Shown: piece after piece, positions 54,301 to 64,000 of the stretch
Layout of the letters: every line of letters begins with the position of its first letter
Numbering within the stretch: position 1 is the stretch's first letter
DNA from: Cynocephalus volans
Taxonomy: Eukaryota > Chordata > Mammalia > Dermoptera > Cynocephalidae
Assembly (NCBI RefSeq): GCF_027409185.1
Contig: NC_084462.1
Coordinates: forward strand, 1,860,001 to 1,924,000
Length of the DNA stretch: 64,000 nucleotides
Direction of reading: 5' to 3'
The notes under the pieces: model-generated
The model's database searches: none
What the model was told of the DNA's origin: nothing
The model's input: the letters and a program-made list of their open reading frames with translations, nothing else
Made by a program: the position numbers and the translations under genes

Positions 54301-57300
54301 CTGATGATGGACACAGCAGATGTGGACTCAGCCGTGGAGGGCATTGTGGATGCAGCCTGGTCTGACCGCAACCAGGTGAGAACCATGCACTTCTGTCCAC
54401 TTACATCCTGGGGACCGCCCCTGTCTTTCTCCAGACCTTGGCATCCTGAGTCTCTGTTCATTTTAATTTTCAGTTCTTTGGACCCTAAAACTCTGTTTTT
54501 ACACCATTGTGTGTCCAGGACTCCTCCCTTCAAGTTTCCAAATCTCCTTGTCCCCGCCTTTCCTGGTCTTGGACAGTCTGGGGCTCTGTGTCCCTTGTTC
54601 TTAGGACTGTCTTCATTTTTCTGAGTATCTGTGTCCCTAGTTTTCCAACCTTCATCTTCACCCATTGGATCACCAACTTTCTGTAAATCCACATTCTCCC
54701 CCGGGTTTGGTCCTCAGCCTCTTCTCCACAATCCTCCTCCATTCCTGGGTCTCAACCCTCCGTGGGGACTTGTCTTCCCCACATCAGCCCTGAGTTTGCC
54801 CACCCTGATGCTCCTTTTCCTAACAGGGGGGTCTCAGGCTCCTCATCCAGGAGTCTGTGTGGGATGAAACCATGAGGCGGCTCCAGGCACGGATGGGACG
54901 ACTTCGGAGCGGCCAAGGGCTAGATGGGGCTGTGGACATGGGGGCCCGAGGGACTGCTGCATGTGACCTTGCCCAGCACTATGTGCACGAGGCCCAGAGC
55001 CAGGGTGCACAGGTGATCTGGAGGACATAGACTGTGGGGTGCTGGGGGAGAAGGGGCCTGGAGACCCAATTCCTGGGTCTGAGAAGGGGGTGCCGGTAGC
55101 CTGGACTCCTGGGTCTGAGGGAGGAGGGGCTGGGGATCTGGACTCCTGGGTCTGAGGGAGGAGGGGCTGGAGATCTGGACTCCTGGGTCTGAGTGAGGAG
55201 GGGCTGGGGACCTGGACTCCTGGGTCTGAGGGAGGAAGGGGCTGGAGGTAGACTTCTGGATCTCTTTCTTTCTCCCTAGGTATTCCAGGCTGGCAATGTA
55301 CCCTCAGACAGACCATTCTATCCCCCAACCTTGGTCTCTGACCTGCCTCCAGCCTCCCCGTGTGCCCAGGCAGAGGTGAGCCCCTTACGGTCCTGCAGAT
55401 CCTATTTCACCTCAGCCAGACATGGACAGCAGCACTATACCTGCAGAAGGCCCTGGGTCTGGTGGCTGCTAACTGCTATAGGCTCATCCCCTAATGGGTG
55501 GGGTATTAGAAGGAGGGGCTGGCCAGGCCACCTGAGCTCCCCCATTACCACTTCCAGGTGCCGTGGCCTCTGGTTGTGGCCTTCCCTTTCCGCACAGCCA
55601 AGGAATCCCTAGCCATGGCCAATGGGACGCCCCGGGGAGGCAGCGCCAGCGTGTGGAGCGAGAGGCTGGGGCAGGTGCTGGAGCTGGCCTATGGGTCAGT
55701 CAGTATGAAGAGCGGCCCGTCAGAATGGCCCAAGCTTCTACTCTTTCCCTCAGTCTTCCTGTCCCCCTTTTTCTTTGACTCACCCCCCCTGCCAACTTTC
55801 TGTTTTTCTCTCTCTGATGTCTCCATCTCCCCTGGCAGGCTCCAGGTGGGCACTGTCTGGATCAACACCCACGGCCTCAGAGATCCTGCAGTGCCCACAG
55901 GTGGCTGCAAGGAGAGTGGGTCTTCCTGGCATGGGGGCCCAGATGTGAGTGCACGCGCCCTGCCCCCATCACCACCCCTGTGTCCCCTTGACACTTGCAT
56001 CCCACTGTCTACCTTGCATTCTCTTGACACTGTTCCTCTCACAGGGTCTATATGAATATCTGCGACCCTCAGGGACCCCTGCCCGACTGCCCTATCTTTC
56101 CGAGAATCTGAACTATGACACCTTTGGCCTTGCTGTCCCCTCAACCCTACCAGCTGGGCCTGAAATAGGGCCCAGGTGAGTTGTTCCAAGGGCAGGGTGC
56201 TCTAGGGGTGAGATGGGAGAAGGAAAGTTGTGTCCAGTTCCACATGGGCTGGAGGACTAGAGGGAGGCCCATTAGAGCCACCTTGTGGGGTCCACAGGTC
56301 CTGCTGACTCTTGCTTTCTGGGTTTTATGGCCTCACACATTCCCCCACCCAAGTCTGATGAGAATCTCAGTACTGCTAAATGAAGGTCTGTGCTCTCCCA
56401 GAGACTCATGGGCCTAGGAACATGGGGTCCCCCAGATGCAGGGGAGCAGGAGTTTGAGGTCCCCCACAGGTTCATGGGGCTGAGATAGTCTATCCAGTGG
56501 GGTGGAGCCTGAGGTCTGAGAAGACCCAGGACCCCCACTCTCATGCCTCATCCTACTCCAGCCCAGCACTCCCCTATGGACTCTTCGTGGGGGGCCATTT
56601 CCAGGCGCCTGGGACCCGGAGCTCCAGGCCTATCCAGGATTCGGACGGCAACCTCCATGGCTATGTGGCTGAGGGTGGAGCCAAGGATATCCGAAGTGCT
56701 GTGGAGGCCGCTCACCAGGCTGCCCCTGGGTAAGAGGGATCACACATGAAAGCCCAGGGATCATGGGGTGGCCGATAGGGCAGCCTGGGACCCCCAAGGC
56801 TTGGTGGGCTATGGGGCTTAGGATCCTAGTTTAGGGACTGTAAGCAGAGTTGGGTATCTGGGAAAAGCCAAGACTAGGATACCATCACCCAGTTTTCATT
56901 GTCTGCCCACAGCTGGGTGGGCCAGTCGCCAGGGGCCCGGGCGGCCCTGCTGTGGGCCCTGGCAGCTGCACTGAAACGCCGGGAGCTCACCCTGGCCTCA
57001 AGGCTGGAGAGGCAGGGAGTGGAGCTCAAGGCTGCCAAGGCAGAGGTAGAGCTGAGTGTGAGGCGACTTCGAGCATGGGGTTCCCGGGCCCAGGCTCAAG
57101 GCCACAGCCTGCAGGTGAGAGGGGTCTGTGGGCAGGTGGACAGGGCAGGCAGTTGGGGTGGAGGTCAGGGCAAAGGCTCTGGAATGAGCCGGGCTTGGGG
57201 TCCAGGCCCAGTGCCACCACCTCCTGGCTATATGATCATCAGCAAGTAGCTTTACCTCTCTACACCTTGGTTTCCTCATCTGTATAATGTGCATACAGCC

Positions 57301-60300
57301 TACTCAGACTGGTATTTCCATATTGTGGTTAGTGACCCATTACTGAGCCAAATCAATTAGTGGGCCATAACCATAATTGTTCTTTGTTTTTTGTTTTGTT
57401 TTGTTTTTTATTGAAAACATTTATTATGACAAGACATCAGAGCTATGTGACAGTAAGTCACCATAGGCTGGTAGGTTTGCATAAGGCTTTTTTTTTTTTT
57501 TTTAACAAAGAGAATAGGATAGAAAATACAGAGTGCATTGCACAGAGCATTGCTTCATATGGATTTTTTTTTTCTTTTTTTTTTTTTTATAACATGACCA
57601 GTAAGGGGATCTTAACCCTTTTTTTTTTTTTTTTTTTTTTAAAGAAGATGACCGATAAGGGGATCCTAACCCTTGGCTTGGTGTTGTCAGCACCACACTC
57701 AGCCAGTGAGCAAACCGGCCATCCCTATATAGGATCCGAACCCGTGGCCTTGGTGTTATCAGCACCACACTCTCCAGAGTGAGCCACAGGCCGGCCCCTG
57801 GGGATCTTAACCCTTGACTTGGTGTTGTCAGCACCATGCTCTCCCAGGTAAGCTAACTGGCCATCCCTATATAGGGATCTGAACCCGTGGCCTTGCTGTT
57901 ATCAGCACCACACTCTCCCGAGTGAGCCATGGACCAGCCCTTATATGACTTTTTTGTTTCATTTATATATACATAATATGCAGTTAAATTTATGTACTGG
58001 GTTGATGTCACGTGTATGGTGGGGCCAATGAAGGGAGCATGAAGATTCAGCCCTCAGACAATGCCACAGGAACACCCAGGAATAGAGATTATAGAAAGCT
58101 AGCAAGTCACTTGACTTGGGCCTCTGTGTCATCCTCCATAGATGGTACACAGTTGTACAATTTTGCAATTGTATCAGCTTCATTGAGTTGTGAAAACTAA
58201 ATGAGTTAAGTACTTAGTGCCTGACATATCGCCAAGGACTCAAAAAATGTTTGCTCATGGCTAGCCGATAAGCACATGAAAAGATGCTCAATATCTTTAG
58301 TCTTTACAGAAATGCAAATCAAAACCCCAATGAAATATCACTATGCACCTATTAGTATGGCTGCAATTTAAAAGACTGACCATACCAAGTGTTGGCAAGG
58401 ATGTGGAAGAACTGGAACATTCATGTACTACTGGTAGGAGTGTAAAATGGTACAACCACTTTGGCATTTTCTGAAAAAGTGAAACATAGTCCTGCCATGG
58501 AACCAGGCCATGATTCCTAGGTGTTTACCTAGATAAAATTAATTCCTAAGTTTTAACCCAAGAGAAATGAAAGCATATATCCATACGAAGATTATACACA
58601 AATATTCATAATAATGTTCACCATTATTCCTAATAGTTAAAAACTGGAAGCAACCCAAATATCTCTCAGTAGATTAATAGCTAAACAAAATGTGGCACAT
58701 GCATACAATGGAACCTTACTCAGCAATTAAAAGAAGTGAATATGCCCCAACACAGATGAATCTCAAATAATTATGCTGAAAAGAAGCCAGATTTAAAAAA
58801 TGCAGACTATGCAACTCTGTAGCTATAAAATTCTAGAAAATACAAATGAATCTCTAGTGAGAGAAAGATCAGTAGCTGCCTGAGGACAGACAGGGCTCAA
58901 ATAGGGGCAGGAGGAAAAGGATAACAAAGGGGCAGGGAACGGGAAGAAGTTCATTATCTTGGTTGTGGTGATGGTTTTATAGGTGTATACATATCACACA
59001 GTCTCATTAAATGTACCCTTTGAAATGTGTTCAGTTTAATGAATGTATCAGTCTGTTTCTGTTGCATATAACAATGTACCTGAAAATGGGTGATTTATAA
59101 AGAAAAACAAAATTTATTACTTACAGTTTCTAAGGCTGGGAAGTCCAAAGTTCATCCAGGGGTCTCGCATTGCAAGATCATGAAAGGAGAGACAGCAGAG
59201 AGAGTAACCTGCTCATTCACTCTCTCTAAAGCCCTCAGAACAACGCCCCCAACCACCATTATTAATCCGTTCACTACTGCACAGTCCTACAATCCAATCA
59301 CCTCAAGGCTCCACCTTTCAGTTACCGTAATAGGATTCTCACCCTCTTAACAGTCATAGTGGGGGCTAAGTTTCTAATACATAAAACTTGGGGGACACAG
59401 TTCAGGCTTCAATGAGTTTTGGGGGGAAATAATTAAATCCACTACAATGAACATCAATTATAATCAATAAAGCTTTTTTTGTTGTTTTTTTGGTGGCTGG
59501 CCAGTAGGGGGATCCAAGCCTTGGTGTTACAAGGCTGTGCTCTAACCAGATCTAACCAACTGAGTTAAGCGGCCAACCCAACTCAATAAAGCTTTTTGTA
59601 ACACACACACATACACACACACAAACACAAACTCATAGGCCAGATCTTGAGCCCTCTGCACATATTAACTCATTTCATTCTACAAACAAATCTGTGAGGT
59701 AGGCACAATTATTATTCTTATTTTAAAGACAGAAAACAGAGGCCCAGAGAGGTTAAGTAACACACCCAAGGTTACAGCTGGGGAGTAGCTGAGCTGGGAC
59801 TTGAACCCAGGCTGTCTGGCTCCAGAGTTCTGCACCCTTAACTGTCACCTGGTTGTATTATTTTTGGAGTTATTATAGTGAAGCAAAGGTGGGGATAAGA
59901 GGAAGAAGGACAGGCAATGGAGAAGGCCATGGGAGGGCAGTCAGGCTCCTCTGCCTCGCCCTTGACTTCCCACCTGTCTCTGCAGGTATCAGGGCTGAGA
60001 GGCCCTGTGCTCCGATTGCGGGAGCCACTGGGCGTGCTGGCTATTGTGTGCCCAGACGAGTGGCCTCTGCTTGCCTTCGTGTCCCTGCTGGCTCCTGCCC
60101 TGGCCCATGGCAACACTGTAGTCCTGGTGCCCAGCAGGTCCTGTCCCCTGCTGGCTCTGGAGGTCTGCCAGGTATAGTCACCTGCCTGCCTTCCTACCTG
60201 CTGCTGCTCCCAGCAACCCCTGGGACAGCAGATGAAAGGTGCCCCAAGGCCTACAGCAGCTGGGCACTCACCCCACCCCACTTGGTAACCATGGTAGCCC

Positions 60301-61339
60301 AAGTCCCAGCATCCAAGCCTTTATTCCTTGTAGACCCAATGCCCATTCTCTCCAAGCCTCAACCCTTCCCCAGTCCATGACCCCAGTTCCAGTCTTTTCA
60401 AGATTCCCATGCCACTCCCCAGATGCTCACTCCTCACTCTGCCCCCACTGGCTCCCAACCTTGTATGTCCCACTCTCTCATCCCCTAGGATATGGCCACC
60501 CTGTTCCCAGCGGGTCTGGTGAACGTGGTGACAGGAGACCAGGACCACCTGACCCGCTGCCTGGCCTTGCACCAGGACATTCAGGCCCTGTGGTATTTCG
60601 GATCTGCCCAGGTACCCTTTCTTTAGCATCTTCAATGTCTTAAACTTCACCAACAGTCTCCTCCTTTTCTGAGACCATGGCTCTGTCCCCTTAGAATTCC
60701 TGATGCTAAAGCGGAGAAATTCCTTGGCAATACGGTTGTGAGGTCCTGCCCCTTTAGAGCCCCACTTGCTAAGGAAGAGGATCTCCTTAGCAACAAGGGC
60801 CTTAGAGCCTGCCCAGCCCAAAGACTTAATCTCAGTGGACAATCCATTGCTAAGGTCCACACCCTAGCAATAGAGTGGAGACCAGAGTCTACCCTCTTAA
60901 ACCTCCTGTTGGTAATATATGGGAACTTCTTGTCAACAAGAGCCTTTGGCCCCATTCCCCTGAACATGGGCTGCTAAGGGGGAGGAAATTCCCTCGCCTC
61001 AGGGCCAACCTCTTTTCCTTCAGCATCTGGAAGGTTTGCTTGATAGGAGCCAACTGTCATAGTAACAGAGCCTAGGTCAAGCCCTAGGCCTCTTTCAGTA
61101 ATAGTCTGTTGCTAAGGAAGCAGCTGCTTAGCAACCAAGCCCGTGGAAGTGCTAATCTCACCCTCTCCCCATCCCAGGGCTCCCAGTTTGTGGAATGGGC
61201 TTCAGCAGGAAACCTCAAACCGGTGTGGGTGAACAGAGGCTGCCCTCAGGCCTGGGATCAGGAGACCGAGGGGGCAGGCCCAGAGCTGGGGCTGCGGGCT
61301 GCACGGACCAAGGCCCTGTGGCTGCCCATGGGGGACTGA
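48396..61339 (+). CDS. ALDH16A1: ALDH16A1, two-domain aldehyde dehydrogenase-like protein
   Basis: ALDH superfamily member thought to be non-catalytic in mammals; it binds maspardin (SPG21). Exons: 48396-48485, 52125-52227, 52621-52747, 53341-53519, 53708-53785, 53956-54137, 54223-54375, 54827-55012, 55280-55375, 55558-55694, 55839-55944, 56045-56175, 56562-56729, 56913-57114, 59986-60171, 60489-60611, 61178-61339. Sum 2409 nt, 802 aa, equal to remembered human. The first ALDH domain is full ([18 protein letters not shown], then [10 protein letters not shown]), but where active enzymes carry GQxCxA it goes straight from DRNQ to GGLRLLIQE, so the catalytic Cys is absent. The second, C-terminal ALDH-like half starts near YGLFVGG. 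Introns 57115-59985 and 48486-52124 are repeat-rich. Confidence 0.97.
48770..49240. repeat. Degenerate ~64-bp tandem repeat, ALDH16A1 intron 1
   Basis: Six to seven diverged units around 'CATGGGGCTCCTGTGATC' followed by 'CAGGGCCCCTCAGAAT'. It starts about 290 bp after exon 1. Confidence 0.75.
49740..49935. mobile_element. MIR
   Basis: 'CTGTGCTAAGAGTAATTTCATTTAATCCCC', 'ACAACTGACAGAGGTTGTT' and 'AAGTAATTTACCCACGG' in MIR order (shortened here). In ALDH16A1 intron 1. Confidence 0.7.
50885..51149 (+). mobile_element. L1 3' end, split by a SINE
   Basis: 'GAACTGTACACTTGAAACTG' and 'AAAATGGTAAATTTTATG' are a standard old-L1 3' UTR end. It is interrupted at 51005-51114 by a SINE and continues as TTTTACCACAATTTTTTTAAAA. 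Confidence 0.8.
51005..51114 (-). mobile_element. tRNA-Ile-like single-unit SINE in L1
   Basis: Poly-T on the left, 'GGCGGCTGGCTGATGTGGGG' and 'CTAACCAACTGAGCTAACCAG' on +. Flanked by ACTTTACCAC / TTTTACCAC. Confidence 0.85.
51150..51330 (+). mobile_element. CYN-like two-unit SINE, near-intact
   Basis: Starts GGGGCCGGCCCGTGGCTCAC; has both B-box-like GGTTCAGATCC and GGGTTAAGATCC motifs, CCCCTTACCGGTCATC and an A-rich tail. Perfect 15-bp target duplications AAAATGGAAAATAAC at 51135-51149 and 51331-51345. Best reference copy in the window. Confidence 0.96.
51346..52035 (+). mobile_element. L1 3' fragment (end of ORF2 plus 3' UTR)
   Basis: 'GTTGCCAAGGATGTAGAGAA', 'TTACCATATGACCCAGCAAT', 'CACAATAGCCAAAAAGTG', 'CCATTGATGGATGAATGG' and the 3' UTR words 'TACACTTTAAAATGGTGAAT' in order. 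Old, 5' truncated, and non-coding now. In ALDH16A1 intron 1. Confidence 0.9.
53602..53686 (-). mobile_element. tRNA-Ile-like SINE abutting a splice acceptor
   Basis: Poly-T, 'GGCAGCTGGCTGATATGGGG' and 'CTAACCAACTGACC' on +. The flanks CCCTCATTTGTTTTTC and CCCTCTTTTATTTTC look like diverged target duplications. It ends 21 bp before ALDH16A1 exon 5 (53708). Confidence 0.85.
55020..55260. repeat. ~37-40 bp minisatellite, ALDH16A1 intron 8
   Basis: Five or more units of 'GGACTCCTGGGTCTGAGGGAGGAGG' spacing text. It is the best preserved array of a family seen in many other introns and spacers here (for example 53800-53930). Confidence 0.9.
57575..57942 (-). mobile_element. CYN-like SINE split by another SINE
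   Basis: Outer element made of 57575-57620 and 57816-57942, two-unit type on -. Flank words ATATGGATTTTTT and ATATGACTTTTTT are a likely target duplication. Confidence 0.85.
57621..57799 (-). mobile_element. CYN-like two-unit SINE nested in the above
   Basis: Complete two-unit copy with A tail. It is bounded by perfect 16-bp target duplications GGGGATCTTAACCCTT at 57605-57620 and 57800-57815, which are outer-SINE sequence. Confidence 0.92.
58262..59035 (+). mobile_element. L1 3' fragment (old)
   Basis: 'GAAATGCAAATCAAAACCCC', 'GTGTTGGCAAGGATGTGGAA', 'AAATGTGGCACATGCATACA' and 'ATGGAACCTTACTCAGC' in ORF2-end order. In ALDH16A1 intron 14. Confidence 0.9.
59045..59430 (-). mobile_element. Solo LTR, ERVL-MaLR (MLT1/MST-like) fossil
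   Basis: Antisense LTR of the MaLR group. It begins near 'CAGTCTGTTTCTGTTGCATA', has 'GGGTGATTTATAAAGAAAAA' and ends near 'CTTGGGGGACACAGTTCA'. No internal region is seen, so it is a solo LTR. Old, probably from early placental mammals. Subfamily is by memory. Confidence 0.75.
59479..59582 (-). mobile_element. tRNA-Ile-like single-unit SINE
   Basis: 'GGTGGCTGGCCAGTAGGGGG', 'CTTGGTGTTACAAGGCTG' on +. Perfect 15-bp target duplications TCAATAAAGCTTTTT at 59464-59478 and 59583-59597. A (CA)n run follows at about 59601-59630. Confidence 0.92.
59640..59835. mobile_element. MIR
   Basis: 'TCTGTGAGGTAGGCACAATT', 'GAGGCCCAGAGAGGTTAAGT' and 'GGACTTGAACCCAGGCTGTC' give a textbook MIR. It ends about 150 bp before ALDH16A1 exon 15. 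Confidence 0.92.
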
Positions 61340-61438
61340 TGACTGAGTGCCACCCACTCCATCTTGGACAGAGGTGAGATGGACCCCAACAGACACCAGA
61401 TGCCTGGAACATTCATCTTAATGGTTTCCTTGTCTTCT

Positions 61439-61444
61439 AATAAA
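61439..61444 (+). terminator. ALDH16A1: ALDH16A1 polyadenylation signal AATAAA
   Basis: Perfect AATAAA 100 bp after the stop codon, followed by GGCTGTTCTTC. A second AATAAAATAAAA at about 61687 may serve as a distal site. Confidence 0.85.
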
Positions 61445-61829
61445 CTCTCTGACTAACCCTGGCTGTTCTTCAAGGGAAGGTAGGGAGCTACAACTCTGGT
61501 CTGTTTGTGGCCATTTGAATTCTGAGGTTCAGCAGCCCAATGTGTGGCTCCAATACAACACAGTGATCTTGAGAATCGCTGGGCGGGCCTCAGGGCCTCT
61601 TGTCATCCTGCAGCTCTTGCTCTTTGGTTTTCTCTGCCTATGCATTGCCTCGGAGTCTGTGGTGTGGCTGGTAAGTCAGCTCTCTGGAATAAAATAAAAG
61701 CCCCGCTAGGTAACTTTTACCAATTTCTGTGGTGTAAATGCTCCCATTGTGTCAGAGTTCAACAACTGGCCGAGAGAATTCCTGAATTTTTTTTAACTTT
61801 AATTATTTTAATTTTTTTCTTATATTCTA

Positions 61830-63105
61830 AGATGATGTTGAGGAGCAGTGGAGGGGGAGAGGGAGGGAGGGTAAGGGGACAGAGTTGGGGGTGGGGAGCA
61901 GGGCTAACCCACAGCCAGCTCCTTTGCTGGCCTGGTTGCAGAGGGTGGGATAGGAAGGTATGGCTGAGGCCCTCCCATCCAACACCCCCACCCCGGCTCA
62001 GGAGCCCAGGGACTTCCAGCTCTTGTAGTTTGTTTGTTTGTTTGTTTGTTTGTTTGTTTGTTTTAAAAAGATGACCAGTAAGGGGATCTTAATCCTTGAC
62101 TTGGTGTTGTCAGCATCACACTCTCCCAAGTGAGCCATGGGCCAGCCCGGCTCTTCTAGTTTTTATAGATGTTCTTTGGTGGTGTTAAACCTTTACTGGT
62201 TAATACCAGAACTTTGCCTGTGATCTGTGGGTTTTTTGTGTTTTCTTTCAGTTCTGTGTTGGATTATTAGCTACCCCCACCACTTAAACTCTGCACTGGA
62301 ACTAATTTGTTGTCCTTTGCTTACTTCTAAAATGGGGGAACTTCCTGTGGGGACCAGCACTTGAGCCCTGTGGTTGAGCTAAATTGCTGCTCTGCTGCTG
62401 ATTCTCTGGGGAAGGCTTTTTGTGCAGCTCAGGTTTTAATTATTGACCTTTTAAGTACTTCCAGGTCTCGTGAGGTCCAATATACTTGGATTGTGTGGAA
62501 ACTCCAGTCTAGGCCTGAGTCCTTTCATGAAACTGCACTCCCTGCATTTCTATATTCCTGACCAGTCTCTACTGAGTGGTCCTGTGCTGACTAGGGGGCA
62601 GATCAGCTAGCTGTCCATGCTGTGCCTGTGGGCCCATCTCCCCCACCACCCACACTCCACACACTTCCCATTGGACAGGCCATGCACCAGTCCCTTGCAA
62701 TGACTCACTGGCCTCTGAGTGGCTCCTTATTTCAGTTGTCTGTGACGCTTTGCTCATATGTGGGTCCACTTGTGGCCTGGGGGCCACCAAGTCCCTCTCT
62801 CCACTGCAGTCTCCAAGCAACATCCCACAAAGGGCGCAGCTGCGGCTTTTTCCAGCTCTTGCTCCATGTGCTCACTAGGGCCAGCCTTGAAGCAGCCGGG
62901 GCTCAAAACAGTTGAAGCAATCCTTTCTTTTTCTCATCGTGGCTTCTCCTGCCTTCATGAACTCTAGATTTCTCCACCTCTTCCCCTGAGCTGTAGCAGC
63001 CCGAGTTTGGCAGTCTTTGCTTTTTAGTAGTTGTAAATTGGTTGATTGTGAGAAAGAGTGACGCTGGGGACCAACTATTCCGCCATCTTGATTCTCCAGA
63101 AGTAG
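61830..63105 (-). mobile_element. L1 5' UTR remnant
   Basis: On - it begins GGAGAATCAAGATGGCGGAA, the usual start of an L1 5' UTR, then runs about 1.15 kb of GC-rich leader text. The SINE at 62032-62149 interrupts it. No ORF1 or ORF2 follows toward lower coordinates, so only the leader remains. The left end is approximate. Confidence 0.6.
62032..62149 (-). mobile_element. CYN-like single-unit SINE
   Basis: (TTTG)n and poly-A remnant on the left, then GATGACCAGTAAGGGGATC to GTGAGCCATGGGCCAGCCC. Target duplications GCTCTTGTAGTTT (62019-62031) and GCTCTTCTAGTTT (62150-62162). Confidence 0.9.
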
Positions 63106-63339
63106 AATTACTGAAATCTTAACAATCAGCTCCCATGAGCCAGTCTGAGCCACTCCACTGCACCACTGCTTTAGAATTATTTTTGATGCAAGAAACCTAT
63201 TCATGCCAGCTTAGGATTAAAGGGAATTTTCTGGAAGGCCACAAAGATACCTTACAAGACACAGCAGCAGCAGGCAGCAGCCAGGGCAGTTCCTTTTTCT
63301 GTGGCCACATGATCTCTTAGGTCTTGTATCTCTCTCTCT

Positions 63340-63340
<1 letters not shown>

Positions 63341-63371
<31 letters not shown>

Positions 63372-63424
63372 GTGGTGGTTGGCTGGTACAGGGATGTGAC
63401 CCTTGATCTTGGTGTTCTCAGCAC
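63341..63424 (-). mobile_element. tRNA-Ile-like SINE fragment
   Basis: Poly-T then 'GGTGGTTGGCTGGTACAGGG' and 'GATCTTGGTGTTCTCAGCAC'. Flanks AGGTCTTGTATCTC and AGGTCTTATTTCTC are a diverged duplication. Confidence 0.8.
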
Positions 63425-63454
63425 AGGTCTTATTTCTCTGTCTCTGTGCTTCAT

Positions 63455-63680
63455 TCAAAGTTTTCTACTTATGTGACCTTAGGAGAGCTTCATAACCTCT
63501 CCAAACCTCAGTTTCCTCAACTGTAAAATGGGGCTCTGTGCTGGCTGGTTAGCTCAGCTGATCAGAGTGTGGTGTTATAACACCAAGGTCCAGGGTTCAA
63601 ATGTCCTTACCAGCCAGTTGCCAAAAAAATAAAATGGGGCTCAAAGTTTCAACCTCATTGAGTTAACTCAATGATGGGTA
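63455..63680. mobile_element. MIR, split by a SINE
   Basis: 'CTTATGTGACCTTAGG', 'CCTCTCCAAACCTCAGTTTC', 'CAACTGTAAAATGGGGCTC' then the SINE and 'AACCTCATTGAGTTAACTCAATG'. Old MIR host for the SINE at 63537-63630. Confidence 0.85.
63537..63630 (+). mobile_element. tRNA-Ile-like single-unit SINE
   Basis: Closest copy to a tRNA-Ile: GGCTGGTTAGCTCAGCTGAT, GTGGTGTTATAACACCAAGG and GGGTTCAAAT, then an A-rich tail. Perfect 12-bp target duplications AAAATGGGGCTC at 63525-63536 and 63631-63642. Confidence 0.94.
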
Positions 63681-64000
63681 CCCAGGACATGCTTAATGAT
63701 TGTTATTATTAGCTAGAGTTTGGTTTTGAGCTGGGCTGGCTGCTGGTCAAAATCTTTCTCTTAGGATGCACTCTCCTATCTCCATATGAGAATAGGCAAC
63801 CTCTTGTCAGTATTTAACTAAAGTTGGGCAGAGCAGAGTAACTCTCCCAGGATTTGGACATTTGGACAAGAGGGACGCTGGAGTGGGAAAGAAGAGTTGT
63901 AGGAAAGTCCCTGGAAGGTTTTAGTTCCTGTTGTGCTTTGGCACCTCCCTCCTGGATTAAGTGGGCTGCCTCAGGGTCCTTCCCATTAATACTCCTGATG
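63681..64000. other. Downstream flank, nothing recognised
   Basis: No exon or repeat I can name. In human the next gene on this side is FLT3LG, which would begin beyond the window. Confidence 0.4.

Noticed and set aside
63537-63630. Functional tRNA-Ile gene
   Set aside because: Has an A-rich tail and target-site duplications and lacks a clean cloverleaf, so it is a SINE.

Overview
This is mammalian nuclear DNA: split genes with GT-AG introns, a tRNA-Ile-like SINE family, L1, L2, MIR and MaLR repeats, and polyadenylation signals. The gene order KASH5 > PTH2 < GFY > SLC17A7 < PIH1D1 < ALDH16A1 > matches, from memory, human 19q13.33. The abundant young SINEs come as single units resembling tRNA-Ile and as two-unit forms ending in CCCCTTACCGGTCA plus an A-rich tail. 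I associate these with the CYN family of colugos (Dermoptera). A rhinolophoid bat is the alternative I cannot exclude without a library search.

Layout. 1-17774: 3' two thirds of KASH5 on the + strand (15 coding exons, start outside the window). 17775-23234: intergenic, with SINEs and an orphan CpG-rich promoter-like segment. 23235-24300: PTH2 on the - strand, complete. 24300-27131: purine-rich spacer. 27132-29482: GFY on the + strand. 29646-40413: SLC17A7 (VGLUT1) on the - strand, tail to tail with GFY, with a 12-copy 42-bp minisatellite in its 3' UTR. 40414-43387: spacer with a C-rich degenerate tandem tract and a compact CTCF plus paired ZNF143-like element. 43388-47503: PIH1D1 on the - strand. 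47504-48395: divergent promoter shared with ALDH16A1, which runs + from 48396 to 61444. 61445-64000: repeats, including an isolated L1 5' UTR.

All coding exons of the six genes join in frame. Derived lengths are 99 (PTH2), 517 (GFY), 560 (SLC17A7), 285 (PIH1D1) and 802 aa (ALDH16A1), plus the last 424 full codons of KASH5. No broken host gene was seen. Human comparisons are from memory, not from an alignment. The genes share no pathway: KASH5 serves meiosis, PTH2, GFY and SLC17A7 neural signalling, PIH1D1 chaperone assembly, and ALDH16A1 is a probable pseudo-enzyme. The notable material is therefore non-coding: the minisatellite, boundary and promoter motifs, a SINE that appears to supply a splice branch site, nested SINEs, and several dispersed low-copy repeat families.
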